From: Coriobacteriaceae bacterium AF08-21
Lineage (GTDB): Bacteria; Actinomycetota; Coriobacteriia; Coriobacteriales; Coriobacteriaceae
Length of the DNA: 64,000 nucleotides
Assembly: GCA_027687465.1 (NCBI GenBank)
Contig: JAQCQR010000008.1
Location: forward strand, 1 to 64,000
Reading direction: 5' to 3'
The notes beneath the pieces are model-generated. The model saw nothing but the letters and a program-made list of their open reading frames with translations, had not been told where the DNA came from and made no database searches. Of this stretch, positions 54,449-62,869 are shown in pieces; the first letter of the stretch is position 1, and the number at the start of each line of letters is the position of its first letter. A program made the translations under genes and the position numbers.

Positions 54449-55384
54449 CTAATGCTCGATCCAGCAGCGCAGGGTCTCGCCTGCCTGCAGGTGACGCAGA
54501 TTCTCCGCGGCGATGTCGACCACGTTGTTGAGCGTGGCTGCCAGGTGGAACCAACCGGAGACGTGCGGCGTGATGAGCATGTTGGGCGCATCCCACAGGG
54601 GGCTTGTCTCAGGCAGCGGCTCGGGGTCGGTGACGTCGACCGCGGCGCCGGCGAGATGCCCCGACTCCAGGGCGGCAACAAGATCGTCGGCAACAACAAG
54701 GTCACCGCGGCCGCCGTTGGCAAAGAAGGCACCCGGCTTCATCGCGGCGAAGAACTCGGCATTCGCAAGACCGCGGGTCTCGGGTGTGCTGGGCATAAAG
54801 GATGCGACGACGTCTGCCTCGGCCAGGCGCTCGGGCAGGGCATCCATGCCGTCCATGTCCTCAAACACAATGGGGTAGACGAGCGGATGGCGCTTGATGC
54901 CGCGGACGTGTGCGCCCATGCTGCGGCAGAGCGTGGCAAAGTGGCCGCCGATATCGCCCGCGCCCAGCACCAGCACGTTGGCATTTTTGAGCGAGGTAAC
55001 CGGCCCCAAATCCTCCCAGCGATGCTCGCGCTGTAAATCTTGGTAGCCAGGCAGGCGCTTCATCATGGAAAGGACCATGGCAAACATGTGCTCGCTTACG
55101 GCCTGACCGTAGGCACCGATCGAGCAAGACAGCTTGGCGTCAGCCGGCACGGTGCCAGCAGCAAGGTAGTCGTCATAGCCGGCGGTCTGCAATTGCAACA
55201 GCTGGAGATGCTCGCATGCCGTGAGCATGTCAGGGTCGATGTTGCCCAAGATCACGTCCGCACCGGCGACCTGCTCGCGCGTGGCGGCGTCGGCGCTCGT
55301 GTAGATAAAGTCCTCGCCCGGAGCGCTCGACTCAAGAATTGCGCGATGGCGATTGTTGACGGGCAACAAAACCAGGATGTTCAC
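54449..55384 (-). CDS. D-2-hydroxyacid dehydrogenase (NAD-binding)
   Basis: 311 aa. The Rossmann motif VLGAGDIGGHFA is near residues 139-150. Catalytic residues are Arg in FFANGGRGDLV, Glu in VTDPEPLPE and His in ITPHVSG. It is of the phosphoglycerate/glyoxylate reductase superfamily without an ACT domain, so serine biosynthesis is not assured. The start is GTG, with GGAGAGGA upstream. Single gene; substrate unknown. Confidence 0.88.
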   Translation of the reverse strand: MNILVLLPVNNRHRAILESSAPGEDFIYTSADAATREQVAGADVILGNIDPDMLTACEHLQLLQLQTAGYDDYLAAGTVPADAKLSCSIGAYGQAVSEHMFAMVLSMMKRLPGYQDLQREHRWEDLGPVTSLKNANVLVLGAGDIGGHFATLCRSMGAHVRGIKRHPLVYPIVFEDMDGMDALPERLAEADVVASFMPSTPETRGLANAEFFAAMKPGAFFANGGRGDLVVADDLVAALESGHLAGAAVDVTDPEPLPETSPLWDAPNMLITPHVSGWFHLAATLNNVVDIAAENLRHLQAGETLRCWIEH

Positions 55385-55404
55385 AAGCAGTCCTCTCCGC
55401 TCAA

Positions 55405-55450
55405 CCTACCAAAAAGGGACAGGTTTATTTTGGCAGGTTATATCAGGCAA
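55405..55450 (+). repeat. R2 repeat copy 7
   Basis: CCTACCAAAAAGGGACAGG...TTTTGGCAGGTTATATCAGGC, just upstream of the dehydrogenase start and antisense to the gene that ends at 55515. Confidence 0.75.
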
Positions 55451-55466
55451 AACGTTCAAACAAAAA

Positions 55467-55505
55467 CGCCGGATGCAAGACGAGCGTGCCCGTCAGCATC
55501 CGGCG
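55467..55505 (-). terminator. Terminator of methionine aminopeptidase gene
   Basis: Stem CGCCGGATGC / GCATCCGGCG, followed on the minus strand by GTTTTTG, 10 bp after the map stop. Confidence 0.75.
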
Positions 55506-55514
55506 CATCCACGG

Positions 55515-56402
55515 CTACCAGCTCAGCAGCTCGTAGCCGTCCTCGGTCACCACGAGCTGTACCTCGCACTGGGCCGAATCGCTGCCGTCCTTGGTGCGCA
55601 CACACCAACCGTCGCCCTTGCTAATCTTGATGTCGGGCGCTCCGGCGTTGACCATGGGCTCGATGGTAAAGACCATGCCCGGCACCATGATGGTGTCCAC
55701 ATCGGGCGCCTCGGTGGTAAAGCCCACAAACGGATCCTCGTGGAACTCCTTGCCAATGCCATGTCCGCCGTACTCGCGCACCACGCTAAAGCCGGCGTCC
55801 TCGACGGTCTTTTGCACTGCCTCGGCCATAACGGACAACGGCAGCCATGGCTTGACGGCCGCCAGACCCGCCTCCACGCTGGCGCGGGTGACGTCGACCA
55901 GGCGCTGACGCTCGGCCGAGACCTCGCCGATGCAGAACATGCGGCTCGAATCACTAAAGTAACCGTCCAAGATCGTTGAGCAGTCTACGTTGATGATGTC
56001 GCCCTCGTGCAGCACGTCCGTATCGCAGGGGATGCCGTGACAGACCACGTCGTTGATCGAGGTGCACACGCTCTTGGGGTAGCCCTCATAGTTGAGGTCA
56101 GCCGGCGTGCCACCGTGTTCGATGGTGTAGTCGTAGATCATCTGGTCGATCTGGTTGGTGGTCATGCCCGCGGCGATGTGCTCGCCTACGTAGTCGAGCA
56201 CGCCCACGTTGATGGTGGCCGAGCGCTTGATGCCCTCGATGTCGGCGGGTGTCTTGTAGAGCGTGCGGGGCAGAACCTCCCAGCCCTCTTCCCACAAGCG
56301 CTCGAGGCGCTCATCAAAGGCGCTATGGCATTTCTTGTATTTCTTGCCGCTGCCGCACCAGCAAGCGTCGTTGCGGCCGGGCACGGGTCCTTTGTCATAC
56401 AT
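55515..56402 (-). CDS. map: Methionine aminopeptidase type I with N-terminal SEC-C zinc motif
   Basis: 295 aa. It removes initiator Met from new proteins. Residues 9-26 form a SEC-C motif (GRNDACWCGSGKKYKKCH) with Cys14, Cys16, Cys25 and His26 as zinc ligands, thought to aid ribosome association. The catalytic domain has His in NDVVCHGIP, metal Asp in INVDCSTILDGYFSD, His in GGHGIGKEFHEDP and Glu in FTIEPM. AAAGGAAG precedes the ATG. Single gene with its own terminator. Confidence 0.94.
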   Translation of the reverse strand: MYDKGPVPGRNDACWCGSGKKYKKCHSAFDERLERLWEEGWEVLPRTLYKTPADIEGIKRSATINVGVLDYVGEHIAAGMTTNQIDQMIYDYTIEHGGTPADLNYEGYPKSVCTSINDVVCHGIPCDTDVLHEGDIINVDCSTILDGYFSDSSRMFCIGEVSAERQRLVDVTRASVEAGLAAVKPWLPLSVMAEAVQKTVEDAGFSVVREYGGHGIGKEFHEDPFVGFTTEAPDVDTIMVPGMVFTIEPMVNAGAPDIKISKGDGWCVRTKDGSDSAQCEVQLVVTEDGYELLSW

Positions 56403-56454
56403 GGCTAACTTCCTTTCATTCGCAGCTAGTATAGCCCACCCACGCGGTCATAAA

Positions 56455-56521
56455 AGTTGCGGTGATATAGTTCCGATTTAAGCGGTTTAACAGCACAAAC
56501 AGGAACTATATCACCGCAACT
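56455..56521. repeat. Nested palindrome, family P3 copy 2
   Basis: Perfect 20-bp arms AGTTGCGGTGATATAGTTCC (56455-56474) and complement (56502-56521) around a 27-base loop. It lies between the radical SAM gene's 3' end and the map promoter. Confidence 0.75.
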
Positions 56522-56562
56522 GATGGAGCGGGGTGGCGGGCACTAGCTGCTGCGTGGTTTTG

Positions 56563-57345
56563 CTAGTAGCTCACCTGGCAGGGAATGCCGAGGGCGCGCA
56601 CGCGCGCGGCGATGGCGTCGAGCACCTCGGGCGCTGCTTTGGCAAGGCCGGCGACCGGTGTCTCACGCGCCACTGTGTAGATGGTCGCCTCCTGCGGGCG
56701 AATGCGTTCGAGCGCCGCGAGCCAAGGGCCAACATACGCTTCGCCGGTGTTATCGAGGGGCTTGCCCTGGTGCTCGCCGCTCAAAAAGATCGTCTGGATA
56801 ATGACATGGCCGTTAAAGCTTGCGAACGTCTCGATCTGGTGCTCGACGTCGTAGGGGCCAACGGGCTGGTCGAGCAGCTGGATAAACGCCGGGTCGACGG
56901 TATCGAGCTTGAGGATGTTGTCGTCGACCATCATGAGCGCGTTGTGTACCTCGGGACGATCGGCGCGCGTGCCGTTGGAAAGCACGGCAATCTTGGTGTT
57001 TGGGGCCAGCTGGTCGCGAAGCGCGACGGCGCCATCGATGGCCTGTGGAAACTCCGGCGCGGCGGTAGGCTCGCCGTTGCCTGCGAAGGTGATTACATCG
57101 GGGAGCTCGCCCTCGGCTGCCATCTCGCGCAGCTTTGCCTCGAGCGCGTCGAGCACCACGGCAGCCGTGTTATACGGCTCGTGGCAGGGGCGCTCGGCGT
57201 TGAGACCGTTCTCGCAGTAGATGCAGTCAAACGTACAGATTTTGCCGCTGGCCGGCATCATGTTGACGCCAAGCGAGAGACCAAGACGACGGCTGCGAAC
57301 GGGCCCAAAGATGGGGCTGGCATTCAAAAACGTAGACATAGACAT
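56563..57345 (-). CDS. Radical SAM protein (COG0731-like)
   Basis: 260 aa from the ATG at 57345, chosen for GAGGAG upstream; the frame is open 36 codons further. The cluster motif CTFDCIYCENG is near residues 37-47, and the SAM-binding segment TFAGNGEPTAAPEF follows. The overall form resembles TYW1-like/YfkA-type Fe-S oxidoreductases, but no flavodoxin or wybutosine context exists, so the reaction is unknown. Single gene. Confidence 0.87.
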   Translation of the reverse strand: MSMSTFLNASPIFGPVRSRRLGLSLGVNMMPASGKICTFDCIYCENGLNAERPCHEPYNTAAVVLDALEAKLREMAAEGELPDVITFAGNGEPTAAPEFPQAIDGAVALRDQLAPNTKIAVLSNGTRADRPEVHNALMMVDDNILKLDTVDPAFIQLLDQPVGPYDVEHQIETFASFNGHVIIQTIFLSGEHQGKPLDNTGEAYVGPWLAALERIRPQEATIYTVARETPVAGLAKAAPEVLDAIAARVRALGIPCQVSY

Positions 57346-57564
57346 ATGCTCCTCAAGACAATTGTGCCTAAGCATAGCATCGGCTCCGAAGCAAGGTGCG
57401 GGCTCTTGCTTTACAAGTTTCGTTTTTGCACGTCGCTCATTATGCTGTGCCATGAAAAGCCTCAGGTCGGGTACAGTTAATCTGTTAACAAAGCGTAAAG
57501 CAATGCGGGTCTATCCAACCGTACTGACGGGCAACTGGATGGGCATTGACGATGGGAACACAGT

Positions 57565-58362
57565 ATGGATTTTACGGTTGAGAATGCGGGCACCACGATC
57601 GCCTGTCGCGAGTATGCCGGCCCGGTTGTATCGTCCGATACGCCCGCCTTGGTGTGCGTGCACGGCGCCTGCGTCGATGGCACATTTTTTGACGGCATCG
57701 CCCGCGAGCTCGCCTGTGACTACCGCGTCATTGCCTACGACCGCCGCGGTTGCGGCGAGAGCGACGATGCTGCGGACGGACGCTACGACCTTGCCGCCCA
57801 GGCCGCCGACCTGCAGGCCGTTATCGAGCATATTGGCGCTCCGGCAAACGTGCTCGCGCACAGTGCCGGTACGCTGGTGACGCTGGAGCTCCTCCGTGCA
57901 AACCCTGCCATAATCTCGCGTGCGATTCTGCATGAACCCGCCGTGACAAACGAGGGTGCCGGCCTGGGCGCGGCCCCGGTTTTGCTCGAGATGATCGCCG
58001 CGGGAAAGGTCTCCAGGGCATTACGGGCCTTCCTGGGCGCCATCGGCGATTCGGACCCTGAGGCCCCCAAGTTAACCGAGGCAGAAGCCAAGCATGCCCT
58101 GCGCAACGGCCGCAGTTTCATGGCAAACGAATACGGGATTACTATGACCTGCGTTCCCGATTGGAATAGCGTTCGCGCGTCAAAAGCGGTGGCCGCCGTG
58201 CTCCTGGGCGAGCTCTCGATTGGCACGCCCCGCGAGGCTGGTACGCGAGCGGCTGCCGAATATCTCGATTGCCCTCTCGTGACGATCCCGGGCGCGCACA
58301 ACGGGCTGCGCGATCGTCCGGCAGCGGCTGCTCAGGCCGTCCGTGGCATCCTGGGGTTCTAG
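57565..58362 (+). CDS. Alpha/beta-fold hydrolase
   Basis: 265 aa. The oxyanion segment is VCVHGACVDG. The nucleophile elbow AHSAGT has Ser near residue 99, the acid lies in the C-terminal half, and catalytic His is in PGAHNGLRDRP. The DRRGCGESD loop is typical of epoxide hydrolase/esterase relatives. Substrate not predictable; no operon partner. AT-richer sequence on both flanks. Confidence 0.87.
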   Translation: MDFTVENAGTTIACREYAGPVVSSDTPALVCVHGACVDGTFFDGIARELACDYRVIAYDRRGCGESDDAADGRYDLAAQAADLQAVIEHIGAPANVLAHSAGTLVTLELLRANPAIISRAILHEPAVTNEGAGLGAAPVLLEMIAAGKVSRALRAFLGAIGDSDPEAPKLTEAEAKHALRNGRSFMANEYGITMTCVPDWNSVRASKAVAAVLLGELSIGTPREAGTRAAAEYLDCPLVTIPGAHNGLRDRPAAAAQAVRGILGF

Positions 58363-58573
58363 CACCCGCAATAGCCAAAGCAGGCTCCATCTGCAAACGT
58401 TTCGGCCGTGTTAACAAATGTGCTCAAAACCTCACGTCTGCGGCTTCGATTGCGCCGTCTGCCAACTCATAAAAATGTAACAGCATTCACGTGCCTACCT
58501 GCATCGGCAAGGTGTTACTCTTGTAACATTTGGAACCCACCGCTACCATGCGAAACTATCGAAAGGGCCCCAT

Positions 58574-60454
58574 ATGCTCAATAATCACGAGGTCAATCTA
58601 ACCGACGAGGAGGCTGCCGCCGAGGTCGCCCGTGTCGCGAAGACCTACCCCGTGGTGCGTTTGCTGTCGGCCGATCAGATTAAGAGCGAGCCTAACTGCC
58701 TGCTCGCCGGCGATCGGTGTCCTTGTCTGCGTCAGTCAAGTCTTGAGGCCTTGACAGATTCCGATGAGGTGTCGGAGCAACTGCTCAACGATGGCGTTGA
58801 GTACCGCGCTCATCTGCGTCCTCTGAAGGTCGAGGGCGAGCCTCACGTCCTGCTGATGGTGCGTCCGATCGATGAGCAAGAGGCTGCAGAAGAGGACCTT
58901 GTCTACACCGACGTGCTGACGAGCGTGCATAATCGCCGATATTACGAGGAAAAGCTCCGAAGCGCCCGCATGAATGCCGGCGTTGCGATGATCGACCTTG
59001 ATGATTTTAGGGTCTTCAACGATATGTGTGGCCGTCATGCCGGCGACCTTGCGCTCGGTGCTGTGGCGACAGCCATGCGCAGCGGAATCCGTTCGACTGA
59101 CGAGCTTGTGCGCTATGGCTGCGACAAGTTTGTGGTTGTCATGCCCAATATTCCCTCCGATGACTTCACCCGTCGCCTGCATCAGGTATCCGATGCCGTT
59201 CATTCCACGATTATTCCGGGCCATGAGCACGTGAGCTTGACGGCATGTGTTGGTGGCGTTCGCATTCATGGCGAGACGGTCGATGAGGGCGTTGGCCGCG
59301 CTGTTCAGTTACTGAGCCGCGCTAAGGCAAAAGCCGGTACGGTCGTGACCGATGCCGATTCCATCGAGGCCTTCCAAAGCGAAAAGCCTTTGGTGCTTAT
59401 TGTCGATGACTCCGAGATGAACCGAGTCATTCTCAACGAGATGCTCAAGGACGAGTATTGCATCCTCGAGGCCGATAACGGTCGTGCGGCGCTCGACATG
59501 GTCGACCGCTATGGCGATGAGTTGTCGCTCGTGCTGCTGGACATTGTGATGCCGGGCATAAGCGGCTTTGAGGTGCTGGCCGGTCTGTCGCGCCGAACGA
59601 GTATCGACAATCTGCCTGTCATCATGATCTCGAGCGAAGATTCCGATGATATGGTTCTGCGCGCGTACGAGCTGGGCGCCTCAGACTATATCAACCGTCC
59701 GTTTGACTCCCGTGTCGTGCGCCGCCGCGTAAGCAACACCATCCGCCTGTACGCCAAACAGCGCCGCCTGACGAACCTGCTGTCCCAACAGTACAACGAG
59801 CGCGTCAAGAACAGTCGCATGCTCATCGACATCATGGCCGGCGTCATGGAGCTTCGCAACGGCGAGAGCGGTAGGCACGTTACGAACATCGAAAAGCTGA
59901 CCGAGCTGCTGCTTGGCTGTCTGGTCCAGCGTAGCGGCACGATCTCCCTCGACAATGAGGAACGTTCCACGATCGCCCTGGCTTCGGCGCTGCACGATAT
60001 CGGCAAGATGTCGATTGACGATGCGATTCTCAACAAGCCCGGGCGCCTCACGCCCGAGGAGTTCGAGATTATGAAGACGCATACCACGATTGGCGCCAAC
60101 ATGCTGCTTGAGCTGGGTAGCCATCACGCCGGCAATGCGCTTATGGAATATGCGTACCAGATTGCGCGTTGGCACCACGAGCGCTGGGACGGCAAGGGTT
60201 ATCCCGACGGCCTTAAGGGCGACGATATCCCCATCGCCGCGCAGGTAGTTTCGGTGGCCGACGTGTACGATGCGCTGACGAGCGTCCGCGTGTACAAGGA
60301 TGCCATCCCGCACGAGGAGGCGATTCAGATGATCCTGGACGGTAAGTGCGGCACCTTTAACCCGCTGCTGCTCGACTGTCTGCTCGAGGTGCAAGACCGT
60401 ATTGCCGAAACATTGGCGCGTCCTGCCGAGGTAGTTGCGCTTCCTACGATTTAG
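58574..60454 (+). CDS. GGDEF-like/REC/HD-GYP signalling protein
   Basis: 626 aa. Residues 1-105 include a Cys-rich patch (CLLAGDRCPC, 42-51). Residues 108-262 are a GGDEF fold whose signature reads GCDKF (182-186), so diguanylate cyclase activity is doubtful. Residues 272-392 are a receiver with phosphorylated Asp323 (LLDIVMP). Residues 412-610 are an HD-GYP domain with His474-Asp475 and GYP 542-544, intact for c-di-GMP hydrolysis. A small Hpt protein follows 23 bp downstream. It may couple a phosphorelay to c-di-GMP breakdown. Confidence 0.9.
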   Translation: MLNNHEVNLTDEEAAAEVARVAKTYPVVRLLSADQIKSEPNCLLAGDRCPCLRQSSLEALTDSDEVSEQLLNDGVEYRAHLRPLKVEGEPHVLLMVRPIDEQEAAEEDLVYTDVLTSVHNRRYYEEKLRSARMNAGVAMIDLDDFRVFNDMCGRHAGDLALGAVATAMRSGIRSTDELVRYGCDKFVVVMPNIPSDDFTRRLHQVSDAVHSTIIPGHEHVSLTACVGGVRIHGETVDEGVGRAVQLLSRAKAKAGTVVTDADSIEAFQSEKPLVLIVDDSEMNRVILNEMLKDEYCILEADNGRAALDMVDRYGDELSLVLLDIVMPGISGFEVLAGLSRRTSIDNLPVIMISSEDSDDMVLRAYELGASDYINRPFDSRVVRRRVSNTIRLYAKQRRLTNLLSQQYNERVKNSRMLIDIMAGVMELRNGESGRHVTNIEKLTELLLGCLVQRSGTISLDNEERSTIALASALHDIGKMSIDDAILNKPGRLTPEEFEIMKTHTTIGANMLLELGSHHAGNALMEYAYQIARWHHERWDGKGYPDGLKGDDIPIAAQVVSVADVYDALTSVRVYKDAIPHEEAIQMILDGKCGTFNPLLLDCLLEVQDRIAETLARPAEVVALPTI

Positions 60455-60477
60455 TTTGACCAAAGGAGTTTAAATCC

Positions 60478-60834
60478 ATGATTTCCATGCGTGAAGCGTA
60501 TGAGAAGATCGGCGCCAATTATGATGACGCTTGCACTCGGCTGATGGGCGAGGAGATGCTTGCCCGTTTTGCCCTCAAGTTTTTGGATGACGAGAGTATG
60601 GACAAGCTGGAGGCTGCCATGGCGGCAGGAGACGCCAAGGAAGCGTTTATGGCGGCGCACACGCTCAAGGGCGTGAGCCAGAACTTGGGATTCGATAATC
60701 TGTTCGAGCCGGCGGTCGTGGTGACCGAGGCGCTGCGCGGCGCCGATGCCGTTGACGGCGCTCGCGAGGGAATGCACGCGCTGCAGCAGCAATATGCGGC
60801 TACGATGTCGGCCCTGCGCGAGGCGGCCGAGTAA
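60478..60834 (+). CDS. Hpt-domain phosphotransfer protein
   Basis: 118-aa four-helix bundle. Phosphorylated His61 lies in AAHTLKGVSQNLGF. AAAGGAG precedes the ATG. It is co-transcribed with the GGDEF/REC/HD-GYP gene, whose receiver is its likely partner. No hybrid kinase is encoded nearby, so the phosphate donor is elsewhere. Confidence 0.88.
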   Translation: MISMREAYEKIGANYDDACTRLMGEEMLARFALKFLDDESMDKLEAAMAAGDAKEAFMAAHTLKGVSQNLGFDNLFEPAVVVTEALRGADAVDGAREGMHALQQQYAATMSALREAAE

Positions 60835-60858
60835 GAGGCTGTGAGCCTTGATGACTAT

Positions 60859-60922
60859 GAGCGTGGATAATCTCCCGTTTTAGGCCCGGTGGCGGCCTCA
60901 AAGTGGGAGATTATCCACTCTC
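60859..60922. repeat. Nested palindrome downstream of the Hpt gene
   Basis: GAGCGTGGATAATCTCCC (60859-60876) / GGGAGATTATCCACTCTC (60905-60922), one mismatch, with inner AGGCC/GGCCT. ATCCACTCTC recurs at about 60941-60950. It may end the preceding operon. Confidence 0.7.
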
Positions 60923-61010
60923 GTTCGATACATGTCCAAAAATCCACTCTCACCCCTTCTGATTAGTGAATGGCCTATGCGCACTGGCGGGGCTTTCCGC
61001 ATGCAATCCA

Positions 61011-61044
61011 TATCGTTGTTCGATAAACTGTTCGAATAACGATA
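61011..61044 (+). promoter_or_regulatory. Inverted repeat before DUF2975/XRE operon
   Basis: TATCGTTGTTCGAT (61011-61024) / TTCGAATAACGATA (61031-61044), 12 of 14 bases pair. It lies 20 bp before the DUF2975 start. It is a candidate operator for the XRE protein encoded downstream; it also half-matches a LexA box. Confidence 0.5.
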
Positions 61045-61064
61045 GAGTCGATGAGGGTGAGTGT

Positions 61065-61625
61065 ATGTCCAACAGCGTTCAGCGTATGGCCAAGGCGGGC
61101 GAAAATATCAGGAAGCTTGGTTTTTGCATGACAGCCGTTTTTGCAGGGATGCTCGTCGCTTTTGCCGCGTTGGTTGTTTACGTGATCTGGTGTGCGGTTA
61201 CAAACGTTGCTTCTGTCGATTCTTTCGGTGTCGTGACGCTTCTCAATGGCGGGTGCATCGTTATCCCAAGCGGACTGTGCCTGGCACTCGTCGTGAGTGT
61301 TTCGCTTGTCGTTTTGTGCGGAATCAGCCGTGACATTTCGCGGGGCGTATCGCCCTTTACCAGGGCGCATGTGCGGCTTATCCGTGTTCTCGCGCTTGCC
61401 TTTGCTGTTAACGCCGCGGTTTCGCTTGTTGGTGCCTATGGATCGGTCAATCTTACCATTGGTGGGCTGGAGCTTTGCGTCGTGCCTCATTCCTTCGTTA
61501 TCGCGATTTGCCAGGGCGTTGCCTTTGACGCGGGGTCGCTTATCGGCGCGGCCGTCTGTTTGTTTGTCTCGGTGATCTGGAGCTATGCCTCGCTGCTCCA
61601 GGAGCAGTCTGACGAGCTTGTGTAG
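61065..61625 (+). CDS. DUF2975-family membrane protein
   Basis: 186 aa from the ATG at 61065 (GAGGGTGAG upstream). Four membrane helices lie near residues 19-45, 66-88, 105-125 and 152-176. The loop GISRDISRGVSPFTRAHVRLIR between helices 2 and 3 is typical of DUF2975. Such proteins are usually paired with a small XRE regulator, as here (8-bp gap). Function unknown, possibly a membrane partner sequestering or controlling that regulator. Confidence 0.8.
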   Translation: MSNSVQRMAKAGENIRKLGFCMTAVFAGMLVAFAALVVYVIWCAVTNVASVDSFGVVTLLNGGCIVIPSGLCLALVVSVSLVVLCGISRDISRGVSPFTRAHVRLIRVLALAFAVNAAVSLVGAYGSVNLTIGGLELCVVPHSFVIAICQGVAFDAGSLIGAAVCLFVSVIWSYASLLQEQSDELV

Positions 61626-61633
61626 GAGGAAAC

Positions 61634-61963
61634 ATGAGCTATCTCATCATCGAGCTTGAGACGCAGCTGCTTAAGACCGGAAAGACCAGCTCTGATCTGA
61701 TTCGTGCCACGGGGCATACTCCGGCTAATATTTCTAAGCTAAGAAACGGAAAAATTAAAGCTATTCGTCTTAAGACGCTTCTTGAAATCTGTGATGAGCT
61801 TGATTGTCAACCGGGAGATATTATTCAGCGCGTGAGCGAGAAAGAGCTCGAGGAACTTATTGTCGAGCGCGCGAAGAATGCCGTGAGACAGATGCGGGAT
61901 GGCGGAGGCAACGAGGCGTCGCTTCCGACATCAGTCTTTGCTGTCGATTTGAGTGACGAGTAG
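61634..61963 (+). CDS. Small XRE/Cro-type regulator
   Basis: 109 aa. The HTH covers about residues 5-68 with ATGHTPANISKLRNGKIKAIRLKTLLEICDELDCQPGDII. This is the YozG-like class that accompanies DUF2975 proteins. AGGAGG is 8 bp before the ATG. It probably represses its own operon via the inverted repeat at 61011. Confidence 0.88.
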   Translation: MSYLIIELETQLLKTGKTSSDLIRATGHTPANISKLRNGKIKAIRLKTLLEICDELDCQPGDIIQRVSEKELEELIVERAKNAVRQMRDGGGNEASLPTSVFAVDLSDE

Positions 61964-62003
61964 CTTAAGGCGAACAACTAAAACGAAATATCAGCGTGAA
62001 GGG

Positions 62004-62030
62004 ACCCGTGTCTAACACGGGTTCTTTCTT
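62004..62030 (+). terminator. Terminator after XRE gene
   Basis: Stem ACCCGTGT / ACACGGGT with a CTA loop, followed by TCTTTCTTTT. Confidence 0.8.
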
Positions 62031-62040
62031 TTGGATTATC

Positions 62041-62069
62041 TTGACAAATACGAGTTATCGAAAAACAAT
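62041..62069 (+). promoter_or_regulatory. Candidate promoter of the ABC operon
   Basis: Perfect -35 TTGACA (62041-62046), 17-base spacer and AACAAT (62064-62069) as a -10, 39 bp before the ABC ATPase ATG. Confidence 0.55.
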
Positions 62070-62107
62070 AATAACCATGGAAAACGATAAAGGAAAGAAG
62101 GAGCGAT

Positions 62108-62869
62108 ATGAGCGGTTTTGTTATCAAGCAGAACGGGAGGCCAATGAGCGCATCAACGATAAAGCTATCAAAGGTGTCAAAGCGCTATGGAAAACGGCGT
62201 GTGTTGCATGACGTTTCCTTCGAGGTGGGTCAGTCTGAGCTTTGCGCCCTTGTTGGTGCAAACGGGGCGGGTAAAAGCACGCTTATTAAAATAGTGCTGG
62301 GCCTCTGTGGGCCATCGTCGGGGAGTGTGGAGCTCTTTGGAGGCAAGTCGAAAAAAGAGCTGAGTCTGATGCGGACGCGTGTCGGCTATGTGCCAGATTC
62401 CAGCGGAGCATACCAATCCCTCAGTGCGGCTGAGAATCTTCGGATCCGATGTGCGGAATGGGGGCTCGATGAGAAACGTGAGGTTCCTCGCGTTTTGAGC
62501 CTTGTCGGGCTGGACGTCGATGAGAAAAAGAACGTGGGCAGTTTTTCTCTGGGAATGAAACGGCGGCTGGATATAGCTACGGCTTTGTTGGGCGATACCG
62601 ACGTACTAATTTTCGATGAGCCGGCAAATGGATTGGATCCGTTGGGCATCGAGAGTATATGGGCCCTTATCGGTCGATTGAATCAAGAACAGGGCAAAAC
62701 CATGCTTATTTCTAGCCACGACTTGGATGAGCTGGCATCGGTTGCAACATGCTGCCTGTTTCTTCATGACGGCGAACTGCTGAAAAAGGAATCGATGGAC
62801 ATCATAAGGGATGAGGCGTCGTCCTTAAAAGAGTATTACAGGCGCTTGATGAAGGCGGTCTCGCTATGA
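62108..62869 (+). CDS. ABC transporter ATP-binding protein (BcrA/CcmA type)
   Basis: 253 aa. Walker A GANGAGKST is near residues 50-58, followed by signature FSLGMKRRLDIA and Walker B VLIFDEPANGLDP. It resembles bacitracin/lantibiotic-export and ABC-2 ATPases. The ATG at 62108 has AAGGAG upstream; an ATG at 62144 with GGGAGG is an alternative and gives a more usual N-terminus. The next gene overlaps its stop as ATGA. The region is more A+T-rich than the window average. Confidence 0.9.
   Translation: MSGFVIKQNGRPMSASTIKLSKVSKRYGKRRVLHDVSFEVGQSELCALVGANGAGKSTLIKIVLGLCGPSSGSVELFGGKSKKELSLMRTRVGYVPDSSGAYQSLSAAENLRIRCAEWGLDEKREVPRVLSLVGLDVDEKKNVGSFSLGMKRRLDIATALLGDTDVLIFDEPANGLDPLGIESIWALIGRLNQEQGKTMLISSHDLDELASVATCCLFLHDGELLKKESMDIIRDEASSLKEYYRRLMKAVSL

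Noticed and set aside
58487..58542. Direct TGTAACA repeats before the GGDEF/REC/HD-GYP gene
   Set aside because: Short AT-rich matches plus a 6-bp TGTTAC/GTAACA dyad; too weak to call an operator.
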